Below, in pieces: positions 55,854 through 64,000 of a stretch of DNA of 64,000 bases. Below the pieces are notes generated by a model that did no database searches, was not told the origin of the DNA, and saw only the letters and a program-made list of their open reading frames with translations. Source of the DNA: Zea mays (Eukaryota > Streptophyta > Magnoliopsida > Poales > Poaceae); NCBI RefSeq assembly GCF_902167145.1, contig NC_050102.1, positions 4,278,001 to 4,342,000 of the forward strand. Direction: 5' to 3'. Every line of letters begins with the position of its first letter. The stretch's first letter is position 1. The position numbers were made by a program, and so were the translations under genes.

Positions 55854-57194
55854 TGTCGGTGTTTCGGACTCGCGAGGACTGTCAGCCGACCAGTGAATTT
55901 GTCGTTGCGTGTCCCTGCCCAGATGGGTTGATGCAAGATGGAACACAAGCGGGAGGATGAGGCTTATATTATCTTACATCGGGGTGCTCGTAGTAGGGGT
56001 TACAAGCGTTGCGAGAGAGCGAGAGCGAGAGAGAGAGAGAAAGAGAGGGTTTGGCCTTGAGGTGAGCTGTCTAAGTTTGCCTCCTCCACCGCGTCTCTCC
56101 TACTCTGCCTGCCTCTGCTCGCCTGCCTTCGCTGCCTCCTGCCTTAGGAAGGCCCTGGACATCCCCTTTTATAGATGCAAGGAGATGGCCTAGCTGTACA
56201 ATAGGGGTGTAGCTAAGTGCTAACGTGGCTGGCGGAGAAGCGCCTTGAGCCCTGTACATGTGCTAACGTGGCCGTCGGAGAAGTGCCTTGAGCCCTGTAG
56301 AAGCATAGCTGGCGGTGCGGCATGGATCCTACTGACGTTTCCTTGCTTTCGTAGGGGGTTGAGAGCAACCGACGTCATGGGCGCACGCGGGGAACCATCA
56401 TTACCTGTTACCGGAGTGATTTAGATGGGATACCGGTCTTATTCCTTCATAGCCTGAGGCAGCTAGCTAGGGGTAGGGTAATGATGTATCCCCTGTAGTG
56501 TAGTCAGTCCGAGGCCGAGGTCGGGCGAGGCGGAGACTTCTCCTGAGGCCGAGGCTGAGGTCGGGCAAGGTTGTGACTCCTCCCGAGGCCGAGGCTGAGG
56601 CTGAGGCCTAGGGTCGGGCGAGGCGGAGACCTTCTTCCGAGGCCGAGGCTGAGGGCGAGGCCTGGGGTCGGGCGAGGCGGAGCTCCCTGTTGCACCCGAG
56701 GCTGAACTCGGGGGAGGTCGTGACTCAGCTTTTCCCTGGTGGTTGGCACAGTAGTCGGAACGGGGTGAGTAGTGCTGTTTTCCTGTCAGAACGGTCAGTA
56801 AAGGGGCGAAGTGACTGTGGTCACTTCGACCTTGCCGACTGAGGCGCTCGTGTCAGGATAAGGTGTCAGGCGATCCCCGCATTAAATGCGCATGCGATAT
56901 GGTCGGTTGGTAAGGCGATTTGGCCGAGGTCGCTGCACGACAAAGTCTGCCCGAGCTGGGCTTCGGGTGAACCAAGGGTGCGCCCACTGCCTGAGGAGGC
57001 CCTCGGGCGAGGCGTGAATCCGTCCGGGACTACTGTTCCCGTCCGAGGCCGGGCTCGGGCGAGGCGAGATCACGTCCCTTGGTAGACGAGGCCTTGACTT
57101 GAACCGTGCTTATCAGTCTTTGCAGTTTGTTATGAAGATGTTTTCCGGCCAGGTTAAGAAGCATTGGGGGTACCCCTAATTACGGTCCCCGACA
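55854..57194 (-). repeat. Element C 5' LTR
   Basis: 1,341 bp, partner of 20384-21714. GA-rich microsatellite at 56010-56047 and TATA box (CTATAAAAGG, minus strand) at 56165-56174. Confidence 0.9.
56165..56174 (-). promoter_or_regulatory. TATA box, element C 5' LTR
   Basis: CTATAAAAGG on the minus strand. Confidence 0.55.
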
Positions 57195-58485
57195 CATATA
57201 TTAACTCTAGATCCCTAGAATATACAAGTTGAAATAGATTATATAACTGCAATTGAGTATATTTTGCTACAACAGAACGAGTATGGTCTCACTAACTAAA
57301 TTTGTAAAACTGAAGGTATAATCTACGAACTTCACCTAGACTGACTAAATATGTCTAGATTATGCTAAGTTCACATAGATTGACTAAATGTGTTTAGAAT
57401 CGAATAAGTTGAACATAATATGAGAAAGTACAATGGCCCTGAGATCTAGGAGGTCCCGGAGGATGGAACCGATGAAAGATCGACGATATGGGGCTACTAC
57501 TGCTATCACTACGGCAAGACAGTCGGCGAAAAGGTTGTTGATGCAATATTGACTGTAAATGCAACATTCGACGAAAAGGTTGTTGATGCAATATTGACTG
57601 TAAATGCAACATGTTAGTACTGCTAAATGGTTCAAACACTAAATATTATAATATTATACTTACAATAATCCAATTTTGCCAGCGGGTGTTGTAGTTAGAG
57701 AAGTACTCTTGGGTGATGAGCATTGTAGGTAGCAAAGTACTCATGTTGCTGCCTCAAGTACTATTGTTGCCTCAAGTTAAACTTGTTCTACGTCCTCAGT
57801 TGCTCCAACGCCGACTTATCCTCAATGTTTAGGTTGAATTCTAGTTGCATACCTTCAAGTATCTCGTCTATCCTATCGACACCCACGCTATTACAAACCT
57901 TCCTCTTCTGCTATAACCCTGGTGTATTTCTCGCCATAAAACACCTAGGTCATAATCTGACACAAACCCATTTTGAAGTAGGTGTTACTGAGTGTGAGTT
58001 TGTCAAATAACTTTGTGTTCTGGCACTTGTTGCACGAACACTAGAACTTAGAGATAGTAGAGAAAGAAATTACACGATTGATAAAATCTTTAGTTTTAGC
58101 GATCTATTTAGCTGAGAGAGTCTAACTTTTATTCCAACCACCATACATCCATTGATGATTCTCTGGCATATTTAAGGCTATAGAAAATACCAAGTTATAC
58201 AATATTGATTTTTTACATTGTCTATAAGTAAGGATATATCTTAAACCCACCAAAGAGTGACTGCTATACCATGATATTTATAACGTGGATGCAGGGTTCA
58301 AACAAAATTTCAGCAACATAACTTCGTTGTTCTCCACCAGCACACTTGAATATGGTGCAGTGAAGAACAACATAGGTTATGACATCAAAATTTCATTCGA
58401 ACCATATAGTTCGTCATAAATATCATGCTACATCGGTTACTCTGAGGATATCCAAATAAGGGACAATTCTGGACTAATAAATCTC
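57195..58485. other. AT-rich host sequence right of element C
   Basis: Continuation of 19572-20383. No gene recognised. It contains a 45-bp direct duplication at 57523-57612 and may belong to the CACTA element whose end lies at 60601. Confidence 0.5.
57523..57612 (+). repeat. 45-bp direct tandem duplication
   Basis: Two nearly identical units (57523-57567 and 57568-57612) containing GTTGTTGATGCAATATTGAC; one base differs (TCGGCG/TCGACG). Confidence 0.95.
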
Positions 58486-59812
58486 TATTAAAACCCTGAA
58501 AACGGGGTACCCGCTCCTGCTATGTCAAGGTGAGTCCTCGGGGGCCACCGTTAAGTATTCCATGGACAGCCGGCCCAGCACGAGGCTCAGGCCCACCATA
58601 TGGAGTCATGACCAGGCCAGACTTGCCTCCTGGGTTGGGTCGTCGTCTCCATCAGGCCCCATAAAGGGAGGAATCAACAACCTCAGCTTTAGGTCTGGGA
58701 CCCTACAAATAAGACCCACACCTCCTTGTGTCCCAACGGATCCCCAGCCAAAGGGATCCGAAGTAGACATAGGAGAAGGCGTTCTCTGGTTATGACACCA
58801 AGCCTTCAGAACAACTTTAGGCATGAAAGATACCATCCAGACCTCAGGCCATGTGAGGTCCGAAGTCACCAGGTGTCTAGGCAAGGGCATAGTAACCCAG
58901 GATGCCCTCGGCTATGGCTTAAGCCCATGGTTACGAAAGACTTGGGAAACCGTGTCACCACTTATCCCCAGGTCTAACCCTCACCCAGGTAGGGGTCCGA
59001 TGCTAACATGTGGCCAGACGCCCCTAGCGTAAGCCACCAGACGATGCCTGACGAAAGAGTCTGACATAGGGCCCACCAACATTGATTACAGATGAGACAC
59101 ATACTTGCCTGCATCAGTAGTAGGTACCGTGTCCCTGGCATTAAATGCACGCGACGCCTCATGCCTGTAACGTGTGAATTTTACTGTTACCCGCACGTTA
59201 CTGAGGCAAAGGCATTGACCCAATGCGCTATTTGGGCCCCTTCATTATGACTTCCACTGTGCTTCATATGCTACCAAGGCATGAAGGGACGGACATAGAA
59301 GATTGGACGACACCGCCTGTTACACCCTACGCATGTCAGCATATAAAACTACACAGCAACCTACATGAAGACCCGTGTTCCGATTAGACGGGACAATGTG
59401 GCATGATAAGAACACCAGAAGATGGTGCAGTACCCAAAAAAGGATACGAGCTCAAGAAGACCTACCGTTGTCAGCGCTATCTAGTTGTTTACCGCTCCAT
59501 ATTGTAAAATCTCCTAGGCCCACCTGTCAGGGCCTGAACTCCCTTTAACGTGTCTCCCTTGGACTATAAAAGGGAGAACACTTGCTCCGTAGCAGGTGGG
59601 GTCAATTCACACTCACACCTTCGACTCTCCAGTTCTCAAGAATACAACTCACAGTGGATGTAGGGTATTACGCTCTCGTGGCCTGAATCACTCTAAACCC
59701 TTGTGCTCTTGTGTTTATCTAGAAGGCCAGGCAATGACCTAAGCCTACTCCTTATCTGAGGATCAGGGCGGGTGCAATCCACCACCCGGCCGGATGATTC
59801 TTCCCTTGGATA
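58486..59812 (+). repeat. Probable solo LTR
   Basis: 1,327 bp between two copies of ATCTC (58481-58485 and 59813-59817). It looks like a plant LTR: TATA box CTATAAAAGG (59564-59573), then a leader with TTCACACTCACACC and the typical end region (GATCAGGGCGGGTGCAATCC). Its ends are TA...TA, one transition each from TG...CA. No internal region or second LTR is present. Confidence 0.5.
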
Positions 59813-59817
59813 ATCTC

Positions 59818-60601
59818 ATATGCTTTACTCACGTAAGAAGTGTTAATCGAAAACAAGTGATGTATAAGTTTCATTACTCTACTGATGTGATATTTTAACA
59901 AAAATATTGTATAGTATTAAAACAATTAAATAATTCTTCGCATGTCGAGTCACACCTATTTATCTTTGACGGACGAGACAACGAAGACGACAAACAAGGA
60001 CTCGATGATGCAGTTATCTGCCACCAATGCTAACACCAGTCGCACGGAGGCGACGTGTCTGGAAAGACTATCTGCACAAGTATAAAATAGCATCACAATA
60101 ATGTTTCATATACCAACACAATAACATATTGTATACAAACATACCAATGCGACAGGGTGCATGTGCGAGTTAGCATAGGATAGAACGAACGGCTTGGAAA
60201 ATGCACGGAGCAGGTCACGACGGAGAGCAGGGTTGATGCGGGTAGCGGTGAGGTGGGGGCCAGGGGCGGCCTACGTGGGCTAGGGGACGCGACGACTGGG
60301 GAGCAGGTGCGACGCGTCGACATGGGAAGCAGAGAAGGAGAGCTTGTGCGGGGAAGAAGACGATACATGTGACAGAGCAGGAGATGTCATATATGCTTAA
60401 TTTTCGATTACTGACACGTGACTGTCGAAAATAACTTATTTTTAGCGGGTACATACCAGCCACCGAAATTAATTGATTTATTTTCGCCCGCTAGAAAAAT
60501 TAACTAATTTTCCGACGATCTATACGTTAGGGTCGAAAATAAACTCGATTATTTTGGGTGCTGAAATTTAGGTTGGCCGCTCAAAGTTGTTTGATGCAGT
60601 G
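59818..60601. mobile_element. Right end of a CACTA-like (En/Spm) transposon
   Basis: From about 60390 there are repeated subterminal motifs (TCGAAAATAA, TTATTTTCG, GACGATC..) in both orientations. The sequence ends GATGCAGTG at 60601, i.e. CACTG on the minus strand, as at CACTA termini. No transposase was identified and the other end was not found; it may lie left of element A or outside the window. Confidence 0.4.
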
Positions 60602-61433
60602 AACTGTCTAGCTGAGGCCCTAAGAATAGAAAGACATGACAAAGTCTCTGAGTATTAGTTTGAGAGTCATAAAACCGGAGTAGATTAGAGTGACTAGAAT
60701 CCTCTTAATTATTCAAAATTAGCTCAAACTGGTCTAATCGGACATCGATAACGGATGGGGTCACGCTGCCACAACGCTGGTGCGTCAGCAAAGGAGCAAT
60801 GGCACGTAGGGGATGTTTGTGCCGCGTATCATCTCTCGTTCGTGGCCGTTCCACTCTCCACTCATCAAAAGAAGAGTTCCCTCACGACAAGGAACGAACC
60901 AAGAAACCCAAGCCACCCACCCACCGTGAATTAATGCATACACATCAGGGAAGGATAAAATTTCTACTTTATCTACCTTTTCCCCTCAAGATAAAATTAT
61001 TGTTCCATCAACTGGACAAGTCATCTGCGAACAAGATGTGGCTTGATGGCCAACCAAATGTGTGCAGGAAAAAAAATTGTCAAAAGCTTGTAAAACCTGA
61101 CGTCACAGCAAAGTTAAAAATCATCATCATCATCATCATAAAAACGAAACTAATGCAAACAAAACAAGAAACGAAGAAATCATCAATCAACAACAAAAGA
61201 AAAAAGGAAAGAGCAGTGGCGCAAGAATCTTCAAAATCCGAAGGGCAAAATGGTCCCATGAAAAGCCCTACTTTGCCCGAGAATAAACAAAACGACCTCC
61301 TCCGCCCGCCCGCCCGCCCGCCTGCCCGTCGGCGTTGTTTCGTCTCCACCGCCGCTCTCCTCTCCAGTCTCCCACCACCGCTCGTCTCCCCGTACCGCCC
61401 GCAACCCCCCTCCCCTGCGAGATCCGGGGCGCG
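60602..61433 (+). promoter_or_regulatory. SDH1 upstream region and 5' UTR
   Basis: 832 bp between the CACTA-like end and the SDH1 start codon. It contains a TGACGTCA palindrome (61098-61105, a bZIP-type site), an ATC microsatellite (61120-61139) and a CCCG-rich run (61303-61330) likely in or near the 5' UTR. No clear TATA box. The transcription start cannot be placed. Confidence 0.45.
61098..61105. promoter_or_regulatory. TGACGTCA palindrome
   Basis: A perfect bZIP/TGA-factor type site 329 bp before the SDH1 ATG. Use in vivo is unknown. Confidence 0.3.
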
Positions 61434-64000
61434 ATGTGGCGCAGCTGCGTCTCGCGAGGCCTCTCCAGGGCCAAGGCCTCCGCCTCCAGGCTCCTCTCCA
61501 CGGCGTCGGTACGCCTGATCCGCCTCACTGCGCTCGATCGATCCGTTTCCTTCTTCGTTTCGGAAATCCTGGCCCTATATTTTTTTTTTGTGTTCGTTGA
61601 TCGTGGAACCGGCGGTTCGCCGCTGTTCAGATGGATGGGTAAGGTTATTTGGGATAGGATTATAGGAAACTTGCCTGTTTTCAGAGCAGCTTGGTCCGCA
61701 GTGTGATGCGATGTGAACGTTTACTTTTTCCGATAATGTGGGGACTGATCCCATTTGCTCATGTGATTTGCCCGCCTGCAGTCGTCCTACACGGTGGTCG
61801 ACCACACCTACGACGCGGTGGTGGTGGGGGCCGGCGGCGCGGGGCTCCGGGCGGCGATCGGCCTCTCCGAGCACGGCTTCAACACCGCGTGCATCACCAA
61901 GCTCTTCCCCACGCGCTCGCACACCGTCGCGGCTCAGGTGAGACTACGCCCTGCGGCATAACGTTTCCTGCTACTCTAGCTGATGTTTTTTTGTGTGTGT
62001 GTGAAAAAAAGGAATTCGTTGGGGGGTTTTACAGCTGCCATGCAGTTACGAGTGCAGAACATAATGCAAAAAAACTGCTGTATATTTTAATCAAAATTAG
62101 TTCCAGTTTCCCACTGACTGTTGACGCATGACTAATGTATGTATGGTTTGCCATCGAATTACTTTTGTACTCCAGTCCATTGTTGTGCCAGTTATTTCTA
62201 GTTAGGATTTTTCCTTCGTTTCATACTTTTGTATAACCCTAGTTCACATTGATAAACGAGCAACAGCATTTTAATTTGTTTAAATAGGTCTAAGGTTGCA
62301 CAAAAGTTCTTCAGCATTGATGCATGGTATATTTTTTCTTTAGTACCATGCACTGCTAGTTTGTGTGATCCAGTTGTGCTCTAACATGCAAGAACATGTT
62401 ATGCAGGGAGGCATAAATGCTGCACTTGGAAACATGAGTGAAGATGACTGGAGGTGGCATATGTATGACACTGTTAAGGGAAGCGATTGGCTGGGTGAGC
62501 TACTTCATCATGATTTTACCCCGCATCTAGTTTTATATTTTAGTGGAAAGGAACTGGCATATTTGGCTCGCAATATATCCTCCTTAATAAGAACATGGAA
62601 ATCTTCAAGCAAATGTCGATCGAATTGTCTTATGTTTTGACATCCTCATCCATTTCCAGGTGACCAGGATTCTATTCAGTATATGTGCAGAGAGGCACCA
62701 AAAGCTGTTATAGAGCTTGAGAACTATGGACTACCATTTTCAAGAACTGAAGAGGGAAAGATATACCAACGTGCCTTTGGAGGGCAGAGCTTAGATTTTG
62801 GCAAAGGTCAGTCTGTAACTTGTTCTGAAAAGCACCCTTTTACTTATTGTATTCTGCCTGCTCTAACTGTGTGCTCTCATCAGGTGGACAAGCCTACCGT
62901 TGTGCCTGCGCTGCTGACAGAACAGGACATGCTATGCTGCACACACTATATGGTCAAGCAATGAAGCACAACACTCAATTTTTTGTGGAATACTTTGCTT
63001 TGGACCTTCTCATGGACAATGAAGGTAAGATATTTTGCATTGCAAGATATAAAAGGTGAATCAGAGGACCATGCCTTGAAGCTCCTGTTACTGTTAGTTG
63101 TTTTATTTTTGAATTTCCTGGCATGTGTGCTCCTTAGCCCATTATTGCTATGGTGGCCTGTTTCAATTGCTATGCCTTTCCATGAACCTTGGCTTGCTTA
63201 TGTGTTCCTATGTAATTGCACTTTTGTTCACAATGCAATTCATGCTGCTGTTGTTTTGATTGGATGATATATGAAGCCCATTGCAACTTTCAACTATGGT
63301 TAAAGTTTATATATTAATTAACTAGCAACAATATTCCAGGAAAATGTCAGGGAATCATTGCCTTAAACATGGAGGATGGAACTCTTCACCGTTTCCGTGC
63401 TTCTAATACAATTCTAGCCACAGGAGTAAGGAGCCTTTCGATTTTGGCGTACTGATTTTTTCTTTTGTTTGCACCAACTTTGGTGACAAATTCTCTTTTG
63501 CTTTATGAACACAGGGTTATGGCAGGGCATATTTCTCAGCAACCTCAGCACACACTTGTACTGGAGATGGCAATGCTATGGTTGCACGTGCTGGTTTACC
63601 TCTCCAGGCCAGTCTTTTCATCCAGGGTTTCATTACTAGTTTTTGGTCCATGTTCTTGTCCTCATCATGCTTACCTACAACTGCAGGATCTTGAGTTTGT
63701 ACAATTCCATCCTACAGGCATTTATGGTGCTGGATGCCTGATTACTGAAGGTTGTATTCAACCCTTCCTTTCTTGTTCTTAGCTTAGGCAATTCATTTGT
63801 TTGTGAACAGTTAGTCCTATAATAGTGAAGGTTTTCTTTACTGAGAATGTATGTGTCCTGTTGTCATTGTGTCACCAGGTTCCCGTGGTGAAGGTGGTAT
63901 CCTTAGAAATAGTGAAGGTGAACGGTTCATGGAACGATATGCTCCTACTGCAAAAGATCTTGCTTCTCGTGATGTTGTTTCAAGATCAATGACAATGGAA
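61434..64000 (+). CDS. SDH1: Succinate dehydrogenase flavoprotein subunit, mitochondrial (5' part, exons 1-9)
   Basis: Catalytic subunit of respiratory complex II: oxidises succinate to fumarate with covalently bound FAD and passes electrons to the iron-sulfur subunit on the matrix side of the inner membrane. Exons: 61434-61508, 61782-61937, 62407-62494, 62660-62806, 62884-63024, 63340-63425, 63515-63607, 63687-63750 and 63879 to beyond 64000. They join in frame to 324 codons, about half of a plant SDH1. Exon 1 is exactly a presequence ([20 protein letters not shown], Arg/Ser-rich, no acids). Then [19 protein letters not shown] (FAD dinucleotide fold), [16 protein letters not shown] (the His that carries FAD; intron 2 splits the motif), [26 protein letters not shown], and [19 protein letters not shown] with active-site residues. 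All introns are GT-AG except intron 7 (63608-63686), which starts GC. No defect is seen, so it is probably functional. Confidence 0.95.

Larger units (their letters stand above)
20384..57194 (-). mobile_element. Element C: Huck-like gypsy element, split by copia and element B
   Basis: Minus-strand element with LTRs at 55854-57194 (5') and 20384-21714 (3'), flanked by an exact CATAT duplication (20379-20383 and 57195-57199). It is about 13.6 kb once the two insertions are removed. Order on the minus strand: PBS (55851-55834), gag (55793 onward), protease, TAG, RT, [element B], RNase H fragment, [copia], rest of RNase H and integrase to 26156, antisense units, hairpin, polypurine tract, 3' LTR. 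Gag and pol carry frameshifts and stops, so it is non-functional. Its LTRs differ more than those of B, in line with C being older. Confidence 0.9.

Noticed and set aside
58562..59162. Short ORFs in the solo LTR
   Set aside because: Under 100 codons, overlapping on both strands, within an LTR-like sequence.
60799..61518. 239-codon ORF overlapping the start of SDH1
   Set aside because: It runs through the SDH1 upstream region and exon 1 in another frame; low-complexity Lys and Pro runs.

Overview
This is nuclear DNA from a grass. Maize (Zea mays) is by far the best fit, judged from the Huck-like Ty3/gypsy elements, the Opie/Ji-type Sirevirus with its GC-rich palindromic LTR motif, and a plant succinate dehydrogenase gene whose exons interrupt a plant-type protein. 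About 95% of the window is transposable elements. I see no rRNA or tRNA gene, no CRISPR array and nothing bacterial. All family names are recalled, not searched.

Layout. (1) 1-439: probable end of a small DNA transposon (hAT-like) sitting inside an LTR. (2) 440-8923: a minus-strand, non-autonomous LTR retrotransposon ('LARD') with a very long LTR (3.6 kb; 5' LTR at 5301-8923, the other LTR only partly in the window), one gag-position gene and no pol. It lies inside element A. (3) 8924-19571: element A, the 3' part of a plus-strand Huck-like (Tat-lineage) gypsy element: decayed protease-RT-RNase H-integrase, an antisense intron-containing accessory gene and the 3' LTR. (4) 19572-20383: AT-rich host sequence. 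(5) 20384-57194: element C, a minus-strand Huck-like element with target duplication CATAT, split by two younger insertions. These are a Sirevirus (copia) at 27621-36860 (duplication GTTGA) and element B at 37097-51019 (duplication GTAGC). Element B is a nearly intact plus-strand Huck-like element. (6) 57195-60601: more host sequence that ends in CACTA-transposon-like subterminal repeats, with a probable solo LTR at 58486-59812. (7) 60602-64000: promoter region and first nine exons of nuclear SDH1, the flavoprotein subunit of mitochondrial complex II. The gene runs off the right edge.

Order of events: host sequence first; A and C inserted into it; the LARD entered A; the copia element and B entered C; a DNA transposon entered the LARD LTR. 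Exact 5-bp duplications support the C, copia and B steps.

The most interesting signals are in the Huck-like elements. Gag-protease and RT-integrase are in the same reading frame but separated by one UAG at the same place in all three copies. The otherwise intact B has Asn in place of the first catalytic Asp of reverse transcriptase. A and C share a nonsense codon in integrase. The 3' third of these elements carries one or two antisense transcription units, one with five exons and visible splice sites. SDH1 itself shows a GC-AG intron.
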